From an uncultured Lachnospiraceae bacterium (lineage in GTDB: Bacteria; Bacillota; Clostridia; Lachnospirales; Lachnospiraceae), in NCBI GenBank assembly GCA_910584915.1, contig CAJUDM010000003.1:84236-148235 (forward strand): a stretch of DNA of 64,000 nucleotides. The letters run 5' to 3'. Positions 42,379 through 50,835 of this stretch are shown piece by piece. The position numbers and the translations under genes were made by a program. Every line of letters starts with the position of its first letter. Positions within the stretch are counted from its first letter, which is position 1. Below the pieces are notes generated by a model, which was not told where the DNA came from, searched no databases, and saw only the letters and a list, made by a program, of their open reading frames with translations.

Positions 42379-43350
42379 ATGGCTGGGATAAGTTCCGATA
42401 TAAAAATCAAAGCCGGCGCGAAGGTGAAGACCCCGAAAGTGAACAGGGAAGGCGGCAGCGAGGGTTTCAAGATGTTTCTGCTGATTTTGCCGTTCCTGAT
42501 CCTGTGCTTTCTGTTTTCCTACTTTCCGCTGCACGGGTGGGTATACGCCCTGTACGATTATCGTGCGCCATTGAAACTGTCTCAATGTGAATTTGTGGGG
42601 ATGAAGTGGTTTACGACGCTGTTCAGCAATCCGACGCAGGTCAAGCAGCTTATGGTGGTTATGAAAAATACGTTTGCCATGAGTCTGTTAGGGATAGCGA
42701 CTTCGTTCTGTCCGGTGCTTTTTGCGGTATTCTTAAATGAGGTGAAGTGTAAGTGGTTTAAGAATGTGGTGCAGACGCTGACCACACTGCCGAACTTCAT
42801 AAGCTGGACGTTGGTGTATGCCATCGCTTTCTGCCTGTTTTCCTCGACAGGTATGTTCAATTCGGTGCTGCAGAATCTGGGGCTGATCACGGAGCCGCTC
42901 AAGATTCTCGACAGCGGCGACCATGTGTGGCTGAGTATGCTGTTGTGGAACACATGGAAGGGGCTGGGCTGGGGCTCTATCATGTATCTGGCGGCGATCG
43001 CCGGCATCGATCAGGAGATGTACGAGGCGGCGAGAGTGGACGGCGCGGGGAGGATGCAGATCATCAGGAGCATCACGATCCCGTCGCTTCTTCCGACCTA
43101 TTTTGTGATGCTGATGCTCTCGGTGGCAAACTTTCTGTCGAACGGCATGGACCAGTACTTTGTTTTCCAGAACGCGTTCAACAAGGAGAGCATCCAGGTG
43201 CTGGATCTGTATGTGTACAACATTGGTATGACAGGTAAGAGCCTGTCGCTTGCTACGGCGATCGGCGTGCTGAAGAGCGCGGTGAGCGTAGGGCTGCTTG
43301 TGGTAGTAAATTTCGCGTCCAAAAAGACGAGGGGCGAGAGTATTATTTAG
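42379..43350 (+). CDS. lplB: Sugar ABC transporter permease, LplB/YtePlike
   Basis: A 323-residue permease of the carbohydrate-uptake-1 group (LplB/YtcP type), with six helices at about 37-60, 95-120, 130-155, 175-200, 225-250 and 285-310. The EAA loop is YEAARVDGAGRMQIIRSITIP. The N-terminal SYFPLHGWVYALYDY and GMKWFTTLFS segments are typical of the oligosaccharide-specific subgroup. ATG 42379 follows AAAGGGGG; the frame opens at 42238 through palindromes and is not likely translated. It works with the second permease at 43501 and the receptor at 44518. Confidence 0.92.
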   Translation: MAGISSDIKIKAGAKVKTPKVNREGGSEGFKMFLLILPFLILCFLFSYFPLHGWVYALYDYRAPLKLSQCEFVGMKWFTTLFSNPTQVKQLMVVMKNTFAMSLLGIATSFCPVLFAVFLNEVKCKWFKNVVQTLTTLPNFISWTLVYAIAFCLFSSTGMFNSVLQNLGLITEPLKILDSGDHVWLSMLLWNTWKGLGWGSIMYLAAIAGIDQEMYEAARVDGAGRMQIIRSITIPSLLPTYFVMLMLSVANFLSNGMDQYFVFQNAFNKESIQVLDLYVYNIGMTGKSLSLATAIGVLKSAVSVGLLVVVNFASKKTRGESII

Positions 43351-43362
43351 AAGATGGGGAGA

Positions 43363-43399
43363 GGTTGAAACAATTGCCTGATAGCAATTTTTTTCAACC
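43363..43399 (+). other. Hairpin 1 between the permease genes
   Basis: GGTTGAAACAATTGC pairs with GCAATTTTTTTCAACC around CTGATA. Its 3' arm contains a run of seven T residues. It is the first of four consecutive hairpins in the 150-bp gap 43351-43500. Confidence 0.6.
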
Positions 43400-43400
43400 G

Positions 43401-43486
43401 GGAATTTGTGCCGAAGCGTCACAAATTCCATGATGGCAGAGCGAAATCTGACATTTCGCTCGCCTCCGCAGCGTAATACGCTTCGG
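43401..43486 (+). repeat. Three further tandem hairpins between the permease genes
   Basis: Perfect stems GGAATTTGTG/CACAAATTCC (43401-43429) and GAGCGAAAT/ATTTCGCTC (43439-43461) are followed by CCG..GCGT/ACGC..CGG (43466-43486). No T tracts follow. The block resembles short palindromes at 12616 and 42125 and fills almost the whole gap. Confidence 0.6.
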
Positions 43487-43500
43487 AATGGAGAGGAAAA

Positions 43501-44421
43501 ATGAGTCGTAAGAGAAAAGAGGATTCCATACCTTTAAAACCGGCGGATTATGTGTTTCATATTATCAACTACACGGTGTTTGCCCTGCTGACACTGATCT
43601 GCGCCTATCCCTTTTACTATCTGATCATCAACTCGATCAGCGCCAACGATCTGAGCGCCAACGGGATGATCAATCTGATACCGAAGGGGATTCACTTGAA
43701 AAACTATATGGAAGTATTCAAGCTGAGCGGCCTGCCTGCGGCGACGCTCGTCTCGGTGGGGAGGACCGTGATCGGCACGGCGTGTACGGTGTTGGCTTCC
43801 GCCTATCTGGGTTTTATGTTTACGCAGGAGAGGCTCTGGCACCGGAAGCTGTGGTACAGGCTGATCGTTATCGCGATGTATTTCAACGCGGGGCTGATTC
43901 CGATGTTTATGACGATGAAGACGCTGCATCTGACAAACAGCTTCTGGGTGTACATCATTCCGGCTATCGTGCAACCGTTCAACATTATCATGACAAAGAC
44001 TTACATAGAGTCTCTGCCCCCTGCCCTGCAGGAGGCGGCGGAGATCGACGGCGCGGGAATTCTGACGAGGTTTTTCAAGGTGGTGCTGCCGATCAGCACG
44101 CCGATCCTGGCGACGATCGCGATCTGGGCGGCTGTGGGGCAGTGGAATTCGTTCCAGGATACACTGGTCTATATCACGGATCAGAAGCTGTACTCGCTGC
44201 AGTATCTGTTGTATACTTATTTAAATCAGGCGAGTTCCTTGGCGAATCTGGTGAAGGCGACCGGCAACGCGTCGGCGGTGGCGAGCGTGGCGACGACACA
44301 GACGCCGACGTCCATCCGTATGACGATTTCCGTGATCGTGGTGCTGCCGATCTTGATGATCTATCCGATGTTCCAGAAGTATTTCGTGAAGGGTATCATG
44401 GTCGGTTCGGTGAAGGGATGA
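43501..44421 (+). CDS. lplC: Sugar ABC transporter permease, LplC/YtcP-like
   Basis: A 306-residue permease of the MalG-like second subunit type, six helices. LICAYPFYYLIINSIS and PKGIHLKNYMEVFK are subgroup signatures. The EAA loop reads LPPALQEAAEIDGAGILTRFFK. VVLPILMIYPMFQKYFVKGIMVGSVKG is the conserved C-terminus, in which KGIM..G is diagnostic. It pairs with the permease upstream; no ATPase is encoded nearby, so a shared MsmX-type ATPase elsewhere is expected. Confidence 0.93.
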   Translation: MSRKRKEDSIPLKPADYVFHIINYTVFALLTLICAYPFYYLIINSISANDLSANGMINLIPKGIHLKNYMEVFKLSGLPAATLVSVGRTVIGTACTVLASAYLGFMFTQERLWHRKLWYRLIVIAMYFNAGLIPMFMTMKTLHLTNSFWVYIIPAIVQPFNIIMTKTYIESLPPALQEAAEIDGAGILTRFFKVVLPISTPILATIAIWAAVGQWNSFQDTLVYITDQKLYSLQYLLYTYLNQASSLANLVKATGNASAVASVATTQTPTSIRMTISVIVVLPILMIYPMFQKYFVKGIMVGSVKG

Positions 44422-44517
44422 CGGTGTGTCGTCCCGGGATGGAAAGAAATATGAAAGCGGATGACCGGGCAGAATGCTGCAGAGGTATCCGAGAAATGAG
44501 ATGACAGGAGAATGAAA

Positions 44518-46287
44518 ATGAAGAGATATAACAGGAAACTGATAAGCCTGATGATGACGGCGGTGATGGCTGCGGGGCTTCTGGCGGGCTGCGGCGGCGG
44601 GAAGGATGAGGTGGTGAGTTCCCCCCACGGCGACCCCTATGAGGAGACGATCACGGTCGATGTGTTTGATGGCCAGGCAAATTTTCAGGGGATGCAGTCG
44701 GGCTGGTTTGCAAAGGTTGTGAAAGATAAATTTAATATGGAATTGAATATCATAGCGCCCAATGTGGCGGGCGGCGGGGATACGCTCTATCAGACGCGTT
44801 CCGCGAACGGCAATCTGGGCGATCTGATCATTTCAAGCGTGGAAAAGAACCGTCTCAGCGATATGGTGACGGCGGGGCTTGTGCTGGATATGACGGATTA
44901 CATAGGCGAGTGTGAGAATCTGCAGCAGTATATGACGGCGATCGAGGAGACGAGCCTGTTGGCAGGGGAGGAGTATCCGGGGTTGTGGGCGGTGCCCAGC
45001 GAGGTGTCCAACGAGTCGGCGACAGAGCCCTGCGAGGCGACCGATCCGACGAACGCGCCTTCTCTGCGCTGGGATCTCTACGGGGAGATCGGCTATCCCG
45101 AGATGGGGACGCTGGAGGATCTGCTGGATGTATTGAAGCAGATGCAGGACAAGGCGGGAAGCAGCGACAGCGGGAAGGCGGTGTATGCGCTCTCTTTGTT
45201 CAAGGATTGGGACGGCGATATCATGCAGAATGCCGGAGCCCTGTCAGCTCTGTACGGCTATGAGCCGGTGGGCTTCGCGATGATGAACGCGGCTTCGGGG
45301 GATATACAGAGCATTATCGAGGAGGACAGTGTCTATATCAGGTCCCTCAGGTTTTTGTACGATGCAAACCAGATGGGGTTGGTGGACCCGGAGTCCACGA
45401 CGCAGAATTTTGACAATCTGAACGCAAAATATACGGATGGCGGCGTTCTGTATTCGTTCTGGCCCTGGTTTGGCTCAAGCTACTACAATACAGCGGAGCG
45501 CACCGCGGAGGGCAAGGGCTTCCAGAGTGCAACGATCGGTGATATGAAGTGTCTCTCCTACGGTTCCTACACGTTGGGGAAGATGGAGAACGCGATCATG
45601 GTGGGTTCTCAGGCGAAGGATCCTCAGAGGATGGTGGATTTCATCGACTGGCTCTACTCGCCGGAGGGCGTGGAGATGTCCTGTTCCCAGAGCGGAGATA
45701 AGTGCGGGCCGGAGGGGCTCACCTGGGAGATGAAGGACGGCGAGCCGGTGTTGACGGATTTCGGTGTGGAAGTGTTTGTCAATATGGCGGACGGCTATCA
45801 GGTGCCCGAGGAATGGGGCGGCGGTACGTGGAAGGACGGCGTGTCCGCGCTGAATTATAAGGCGCTGGGTGTGGTGGACTGTGATTCGGAGACCGGGATG
45901 TGCTACAATTATCAGCGCTGGGAAGACTATCAGGAGAGGGTAGCGACAAAGCTGACGCAGGACTGGAAGGAGAAAAATGACAACGCGGCAACCTGTATCG
46001 AGTATCTGGCGAACAACGGTATGCTGACGGTGGCGCCCGGGAGCAACTATGCGATACCGGAGTATTCCACGGATGACAGCACGATCAAGGAGCAGTGTAA
46101 GCAGGTGATCGTGCAGGATTCCTGGAGGATGGCGTTCGCGGCGGATGAGGCGGAGTTTGACAGTATTCTGAAGGAGATGCAGGATACGGTGAGAGGGCTC
46201 GGCTACGATCAGGTGTTCGCTGTGGATACGCAGAACTGTCAGGATAAGCTGGCGTCCTACGAGGAAGCGAGGAAGAATCAGGGTTAG
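44518..46287 (+). CDS. lplA: Sugar ABC transporter receptor lipoprotein, LplA-like
   Basis: A 589-residue family 1 extracellular receptor. The lipoprotein signal ends in LLAGC (Cys near 22). The size, above 550 residues, is typical of receptors for oligosaccharides. FWPWFGSSYYNTAERTAEG and IDWLYSPEGVEM are features of the LplA/YtcQ subgroup. ATG 44518 is favoured by GGAG spacing over ATG 44512. It would deliver a plant oligosaccharide to the two permeases; the enzymes downstream suggest xyloglucan oligosaccharides. Confidence 0.9.
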   Translation: MKRYNRKLISLMMTAVMAAGLLAGCGGGKDEVVSSPHGDPYEETITVDVFDGQANFQGMQSGWFAKVVKDKFNMELNIIAPNVAGGGDTLYQTRSANGNLGDLIISSVEKNRLSDMVTAGLVLDMTDYIGECENLQQYMTAIEETSLLAGEEYPGLWAVPSEVSNESATEPCEATDPTNAPSLRWDLYGEIGYPEMGTLEDLLDVLKQMQDKAGSSDSGKAVYALSLFKDWDGDIMQNAGALSALYGYEPVGFAMMNAASGDIQSIIEEDSVYIRSLRFLYDANQMGLVDPESTTQNFDNLNAKYTDGGVLYSFWPWFGSSYYNTAERTAEGKGFQSATIGDMKCLSYGSYTLGKMENAIMVGSQAKDPQRMVDFIDWLYSPEGVEMSCSQSGDKCGPEGLTWEMKDGEPVLTDFGVEVFVNMADGYQVPEEWGGGTWKDGVSALNYKALGVVDCDSETGMCYNYQRWEDYQERVATKLTQDWKEKNDNAATCIEYLANNGMLTVAPGSNYAIPEYSTDDSTIKEQCKQVIVQDSWRMAFAADEAEFDSILKEMQDTVRGLGYDQVFAVDTQNCQDKLASYEEARKNQG

Positions 46288-46356
46288 GGCTGAGTGCGGC
46301 GGCGGACGCCGGGAGGAAACGTCTGCGCTACTCCCTTTTGTCAAGGAGGTATAACA

Positions 46357-46599
46357 ATGGCCAATTACAGTATTTGCGGTATTGATTGCGATCTTTGTAA
46401 GTTTAAGGTGGAACAAAATTGTAAAGGTTGTAAGGAGAATGAAGGAAAAATATTTTGGGGTGAATGTGAACTGTATCAGTGCAACTGCCAGAAGAAGCAG
46501 GAGCATTGCGGAAAGTGTTTGCAGTTTCCCTGTGACAGATTAAAGGAGTGGGCTTCAAAGGAGAATCCGGAGCGGATTGATAATTTGAGAAAACTGTAA
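46357..46599 (+). CDS. DUF3795-type cysteine-rich small protein
   Basis: An 80-residue protein with ten cysteines, of the DUF3795 kind. The motif CGIDCDLCKFKVEQNCKGC is followed by CELYQCNCQKKQEHCGKC and FPCDRLKEW, which suggest one or two metal or iron-sulfur sites. ATG 46357 follows AAGGAGGT, a strong site, so it is well translated. It lies between the importer receptor and the beta-galactosidase but shows no clear link to sugar use. Members are common in clostridia, with unknown role. Confidence 0.8.
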   Translation: MANYSICGIDCDLCKFKVEQNCKGCKENEGKIFWGECELYQCNCQKKQEHCGKCLQFPCDRLKEWASKENPERIDNLRKL

Positions 46600-46640
46600 G
46601 CAGAATATTTTTCCGAAAAGGAAATAAAGAAGAAGAAAGG

Positions 46641-46672
46641 GACAGTATCGCGGGGGAACCTGCGGTACTGTC
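46641..46672 (+). other. Hairpin just upstream of the beta-galactosidase start
   Basis: GACAGTATCGC pairs with GCGGTACTGTC (11 bp, one G-T pair) around a 10-nt loop and ends 12 bases before the ATG. The start lacks a strong ribosome site, so the hairpin may influence initiation. Confidence 0.5.
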
Positions 46673-46684
46673 TGGTGCGTTGAG

Positions 46685-48703
46685 ATGACAGGAAACGGGA
46701 GTGTAAAACAGATTTTGTTTGGCGGCGATTATAATCCGGAGCAGTGGCCGGAGGAGAGCTGGGTTGAGGATATGCAGCTGATGCGGGAGGCGGGCGTGAA
46801 TATCGTCACGCTCAATGTGTTTTCCTGGGCGGCGCTGCAACCGGGGGAGGATGTGTACGATTTTGGGAGGTTGGACCGCGTGATGGAGCTTGTGCGGGAG
46901 AACGGGTTTATGGTGTGTATGGCGACTTCCACCGGGGCGCATCCGGCGTGGATGGCGCGGCGGTATCCCGATATATTGCGCACGGATTTCGGGGGGATGA
47001 GGAGAAAGTTCGGCGGCAGGCATAATTCCTGTCCTAGCAGTCCGACTTACCGGAAGTACGCGCCGCTTCTCGCGGGCAAGCTGGCGGAGCGTTACCGGGA
47101 ATATGACAATATTGTCAGTTGGCATGTGAGCAACGAGTACGGCGGCGCCTGCTATTGCGAGAACTGCGAGAGGGCGTTCCGCATCTGGCTGAGGGAGAAG
47201 TACGGTTCTCTGGAGGAGCTGAACCGGGCGTGGTACACGGCGTTCTGGGGGCATACGTTCTACGACTGGGAGGAGATCGTGCTGCCGGATTTAAGGAGCG
47301 AGCATGTGGACGAAAGGCGCAGTATGCATCCGGGGATCACGCTGGACTACAGGCGTTTTATGTCGGATGCGATCCTGGAGGGGTTTGAGCTGGAGTACAG
47401 GGCGATCAAGGAATGGATCCCGGACGCGGTGATCACCACAAATCTGATGGGGTTTTATAAGGAGCTGGATTATCAGAAGTGGGGGAGGAAGCTTGATTTC
47501 GTCTCCTGGGACAGCTATCCGTCGAACGAGGCGTCCTACGCGGAGATCGCCATGGGGCATGATCTGATGCGGGGCGTCGGCGGGGGGAAGCCTTTTGCGC
47601 TGATGGAGCAGACACCGAGCAGCGCGAACTGGCTGCCTTTCAACGCGCTGAAACGTCCCGGCGTCATGCGGCTGTGGAGCTATCAGGCGCTGGCGCACGG
47701 TTCGGACACGGTGATGTTTTTTCAGATGAAGAGAAGCCTGGGCGGTTGTGAGAAGCATCACGGCGCGCTGATCGACCATGTCGGAACGGGGGAGACCAGG
47801 GTTTACCGGGAGATGGCGGAGCTTGGGAAGGAGCTTGAGGCGCTCGGGGGTGTTTTTCTGGGAGCGCGGACGCCGGCGAAGATCGCGGTCATGTTTGACT
47901 GGGACAACTGGTGGGCGCTGGAGCATTCGATCGGTCCGAGCCAGCTTCTGGATTATCCGGAGGAGTGGAAGCGGTGGTATACGGCGCTTCGGGAGATGAA
48001 TTATGATGTGGATGTCATCGCGCCGGGGGATGAGTTGTCCGGCTACAGGCTGGTGGTCGCACCACTGTGGTATATGGTGAAGGGGGAGGATGACAGGTCA
48101 GTCCGTCGTTTTGTGAAGGAGGGCGGCACGTTTGTCACCGGCTTTTTCAGCGGGATCGTGCAGGAGAACGATCTGGCGGTGTCCGGCGGTTATCCGGGGA
48201 AGCTTCGGGATATATTGGGGATATGGCTGGAGGAGTGGGATGCGCTGGCAGCGGATTATGAGAATGCTTTTGTGTATCAGGGGCATACTTATCCGGCTTA
48301 CCGGCTCTGCGATCTGGTGCACATGGAGCATGCAAAACAGGTGGATGAGCAGGGATACTGCGAGGATTTTTACAGGGGTTTTCCGGTGGTCACAAAGAAC
48401 GAATACGGGAAGGGAAGAGCTTACTATGTGGCGACGGCGTCCTCCGGGGAGTTTTATCGGGCGTTTCTGTCGGATCTGTGTGCGGAGGCATGGGTAGAGC
48501 CTGTGCTCCGGACGCCGGAGGGCGTGGAGGCTGCGGGGAGAGAAAATGAGAACGGCAGTTTTGTCTTTCTGCTCAATCATACAGAGGAGGAGAAGTGGGT
48601 GTTTTTCCCGTGGGACGGGGAGGAGCTGCTCGGGGGAGATGTCCTGCGGGCGGGCGAGGAAGTGATGCTGGCGCCGCGCGGGGTGATGGTTGTGAGGAAG
48701 TGA
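46685..48703 (+). CDS. GH42 beta-galactosidase
   Basis: A 672-residue glycoside hydrolase family 42 enzyme. The start FGGDYNPEQWPEESW is diagnostic. The catalytic acid is E151 in HVSNEYGGACYCENC, with part of the family zinc cysteine cluster, and the nucleophile is E308 in FALMEQTPSSANW. A trimerisation domain (about 385-595) and a small C-terminal beta domain follow. There is no signal peptide, so it acts on imported galactosides. It can remove galactose side chains from oligosaccharides brought in by the Lpl-type transporter. Its 3' end is duplicated in decaying tandem copies after the stop. Confidence 0.94.
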   Translation: MTGNGSVKQILFGGDYNPEQWPEESWVEDMQLMREAGVNIVTLNVFSWAALQPGEDVYDFGRLDRVMELVRENGFMVCMATSTGAHPAWMARRYPDILRTDFGGMRRKFGGRHNSCPSSPTYRKYAPLLAGKLAERYREYDNIVSWHVSNEYGGACYCENCERAFRIWLREKYGSLEELNRAWYTAFWGHTFYDWEEIVLPDLRSEHVDERRSMHPGITLDYRRFMSDAILEGFELEYRAIKEWIPDAVITTNLMGFYKELDYQKWGRKLDFVSWDSYPSNEASYAEIAMGHDLMRGVGGGKPFALMEQTPSSANWLPFNALKRPGVMRLWSYQALAHGSDTVMFFQMKRSLGGCEKHHGALIDHVGTGETRVYREMAELGKELEALGGVFLGARTPAKIAVMFDWDNWWALEHSIGPSQLLDYPEEWKRWYTALREMNYDVDVIAPGDELSGYRLVVAPLWYMVKGEDDRSVRRFVKEGGTFVTGFFSGIVQENDLAVSGGYPGKLRDILGIWLEEWDALAADYENAFVYQGHTYPAYRLCDLVHMEHAKQVDEQGYCEDFYRGFPVVTKNEYGKGRAYYVATASSGEFYRAFLSDLCAEAWVEPVLRTPEGVEAAGRENENGSFVFLLNHTEEEKWVFFPWDGEELLGGDVLRAGEEVMLAPRGVMVVRK

Positions 48704-48817
48704 TGCCGGTGCCGCGCGGGGTGATGGTTGTGAGGAAGTGATGCCGCGGCGTCCCGCGGAGGGAATGATCGTGAGCAAATGATGCCGACGCCTTGCGGTG
48801 GAATGGTTGTGAAGAAA
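48662..48817 (+). repeat. Decaying tandem copies of the beta-galactosidase 3' end
   Basis: Four units of about 38-41 bp start at 48662, 48700, 48738 and 48779. Unit 1 is the last 13 codons and stop region of the GH42 gene. Unit 2 differs from it by only about two bases, and units 3 and 4 are progressively diverged. All share GTGATGCCG-like starts and GTGAGGAA or GTGAAGAA ends. They lie outside the coding sequence, so they look like slippage or unequal-crossover relics. Confidence 0.75.
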
Positions 48818-48855
48818 CAGCGGGGCTGTTTAGCGGATAAAAACAGGGAGTTCCT

Positions 48856-48889
48856 TCGTACCCTTCACATAAGAGAGTGAAGGGTACGA
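48856..48889. terminator. Perfect 13-bp hairpin between convergent genes
   Basis: TCGTACCCTTCAC pairs with GTGAAGGGTACGA around ATAAGAGA (eight bases). On the minus strand a T5 run occurs some distance downstream. It separates the sugar operon from the AT-rich island. Confidence 0.6.
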
Positions 48890-48900
48890 GGGCAGTATCA

Positions 48901-49986
48901 CTACCATTTTTTGAATTTCGGTAATTGATTCATTAAAGATATTATTTCATTATCATTTACTTCTACATCGACAAAAATAGCAATATTATAGTAATCTTCG
49001 TTTCTAAAATTTTTTAAGCCGCCAAGTTCATTACAAATATAATAATCGTTAAAAGCGATCTCGCTGGTTATTCTTCTGTTATAGTCAATTCCAAATTTTA
49101 ATATGTCTATTGCTCTATGCTTATATTTATCCAGGTGTTTCAAAGCATATCTTAAACAGTTATTGATTATCGGGTTGATGGAGTGGTATGTAACAGAATC
49201 AACTTGTTTTTTTCTTCTGCCGATACTTCCCAGTTTGAGCTCATAAAGTTTTATTTCAAATATTGAATGAAATAAGTCATCATTGTCCAGTATTATTTCC
49301 AGATATTCACCCTGGCAAAAAATACAATTTTCTGTAGCATAGTGACCATTTGTAAAGAACATGTTGTAGGAGTCATAAATATCGTTGAACAATTCTACAT
49401 CATTCATGCTTGCAACAAGACGAGCAAACTCAATACAGTTTTCAAAATGAATCCATGTTATACCTTTATCTTTCCTGAATTCAAATTGATTATGAGCCCA
49501 TTTCAATTTTATTCCATATTCGTCGTGAAGATATCTGACACCATTAACGGAATGATATTCAACTGCATAATCGAGAAAGGTTTTGCCGAATTCATCGGTT
49601 CGAGTAAGGATAGAGTGACCATCATTTGCAAGCAATATATCGAATTCCTCTTTATATAATTTCGGGTCATCTAAATATGCGTAGTATCTAAAGCCCTTAT
49701 TGAATGGTACATTTTTCTTTTCGACAGGTAATTTGTACGCATCCTCATATAGTAATCGAGCCAATGAAATACCAAATATTTTTTCCAAAGGGATAATAAA
49801 GTCGTATTTAAGTGGTCTTTCTCCTTTTAGCATTTTTGAAAAGTTGGATCTTTCTTTATCTGCAAATTCATATGCTTCTTGCCCTTTCATTCCTAATTCG
49901 TGTGCAATATCAATGAGTAAATGGCTATACATTCTAATTCCTTTTAACTTCATGTAATGGTCAATATTGCTTTTTATATTTCCCAT
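48901..49986 (-). CDS. HTH regulator with ankyrin-like segment
   Basis: A 361-residue protein in visibly AT-rich DNA. An N-terminal XRE-like helix-turn-helix (about 5-75, including the KERSNFSKMLKGERPL recognition-type segment and the IIPLEKIFGISLARLL closing helix) is followed by about 280 residues without a known catalytic motif. Residues near 105-150 (GHSILTRTDEFGKTFLDYAVEYHSV) resemble an ankyrin repeat. ATG at 49986 follows GGAGG on the minus strand; the longer frame is not needed. Similar HTH-plus-ankyrin proteins occur in clostridial accessory regions; its target is unknown, perhaps itself. Confidence 0.68.
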   Translation of the reverse strand: MGNIKSNIDHYMKLKGIRMYSHLLIDIAHELGMKGQEAYEFADKERSNFSKMLKGERPLKYDFIIPLEKIFGISLARLLYEDAYKLPVEKKNVPFNKGFRYYAYLDDPKLYKEEFDILLANDGHSILTRTDEFGKTFLDYAVEYHSVNGVRYLHDEYGIKLKWAHNQFEFRKDKGITWIHFENCIEFARLVASMNDVELFNDIYDSYNMFFTNGHYATENCIFCQGEYLEIILDNDDLFHSIFEIKLYELKLGSIGRRKKQVDSVTYHSINPIINNCLRYALKHLDKYKHRAIDILKFGIDYNRRITSEIAFNDYYICNELGGLKNFRNEDYYNIAIFVDVEVNDNEIISLMNQLPKFKKW

Positions 49987-50037
49987 ATCTGAACCTCCAC
50001 ATTTATCATATTTATATTGTACCATGAATTTTGTCGA

Positions 50038-50069
50038 TTTTGTAGTCATTTACGACAACTTTTGTAGTC
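50038..50069. promoter_or_regulatory. Direct repeats upstream of the HTH regulator
   Basis: TTTTGTAGTC occurs at 50038-50047 and again at 50060-50069, a 22-bp period (two helical turns). They lie where the -35 region of the minus-strand gene would be, with TACAAT (50021-50016) as a possible -10. The layout fits autoregulation. The rest of 50070-50296 is AT-rich and empty, apart from two copies of the palindrome CAAATTTG near 50112-50131. Confidence 0.55.
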
Positions 50070-50296
50070 TGTTCTGACTTTTAATAAAAATCATGTAAAA
50101 AAGTATATAGTCAAATTTGACAACAAATTTGTGATTGTATATTGTAATAATATTTTTTGGGGTGTTATATGAAGCGCTTTGTTTTGGGGTTTAGCGAACA
50201 TTCTGCAATAACGAGTCTGATTTATATAGGATAATAATACTGGAAGATTTATTTCGGTCAGGACTGAAAATAGAAATGAATAAAAAATTTGCAAGC

Positions 50297-50611
50297 TTAC
50301 CTTTTTAGAACATTTTGCCAGTCAACTTTATTGTATAGAATCCTGATTATGTATATGATATCTTTTTTTATATCGTAATAATAGAAAATATTATAGTTAT
50401 CAAAGCGAGTCATACGTATACCCATATGCTTCAATAATTCTTCATTTACCAGAGGGTGTTTCTCTGGATATTTAGCCAGTCGGTCTGCAGCATCTAAAAT
50501 ACCATCGGAAATTCTCTTTGATGCTTGCGGATTGCAAAGGGTAACAAAGATATAGTATTCTATATCTAATAAGTCACGTTCCGCCGGCTCAGTAAATTTC
50601 ACTTTAGCCAC
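50297..50611 (-). CDS. ParE/RelE family toxin
   Basis: A 104-residue type II toxin of the ParE/RelE superfamily. KVKFTEPAERDLLDIEYYI is the N-terminal strand-helix, HPLVNEELLKHMGIRMTRFDNYNIFYYYD forms the central sheet, and IIRILYNKVDWQNVL closes the fold. It would inhibit gyrase or cleave mRNA when free of antitoxin. It starts at GTG within the last codons of the antitoxin gene (8-base overlap), a standard coupling. Confidence 0.85.
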   Translation of the reverse strand: MAKVKFTEPAERDLLDIEYYIFVTLCNPQASKRISDGILDAADRLAKYPEKHPLVNEELLKHMGIRMTRFDNYNIFYYYDIKKDIIYIIRILYNKVDWQNVLKR

Positions 50612-50768
50612 GCTCTTTTCTCCTTTTTTCTAATTTTTTTCTCACTTCCTCAATAGTGCAGGTTCTCTCTTCCTGCATTGCCCTGTAACCTTCGCCGATC
50701 AATCTGTACAATTCCAGCTTTGAGGAATCTGATGTTTCCGCTATTGTCTGCGGGTTGGCTGTTAACAT
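50604..50768 (-). CDS. Antitoxin of the ParE/RelE module
   Basis: A 54-residue gene too short for many annotation thresholds. Translation gives MLTANPQTIAETSDSSKLEL at the start, a charged helix (about 17-50) with MQEERTCTIEEVRKKLEKR, and an RKERG end. The C-terminal helix is suited to wrap a RelE-fold toxin. The ATG follows GAAAGGATGTGAG on the minus strand, and its stop overlaps the toxin start. A DNA-binding part may be supplied by the N-terminal strand; operator-like repeats lie just upstream. Confidence 0.75.
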   Translation of the reverse strand: MLTANPQTIAETSDSSKLELYRLIGEGYRAMQEERTCTIEEVRKKLEKRRKERG

Positions 50769-50786
50769 ATACTCACATCCTTTCTA

Positions 50787-50835
50787 ATATAAAATATAAC
50801 ACATGTATCAGTTATATAGAATATAGCACATATAT
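50787..50835. promoter_or_regulatory. Direct-repeat operator of the toxin-antitoxin module
   Basis: Two 22-bp copies at 50787-50808 and 50814-50835 share 19 of 22 bases (core AATATA.CACAT.TAT), with a 27-bp period. The second overlaps the -10 of the module promoter, as expected for autorepression by the toxin-antitoxin complex. Confidence 0.65.

Noticed and set aside
43351..43500. Hairpin 1 as a simple terminator splitting the permease genes
   Set aside because: The T run lies inside the stem arm, not after it, so it does not fit a rho-independent terminator.
50091..50294. A 67-codon minus-strand frame in the AT-rich island
   Set aside because: No ribosome site, composition of random AT-rich DNA, and no resemblance to a toxin-antitoxin or phage protein.
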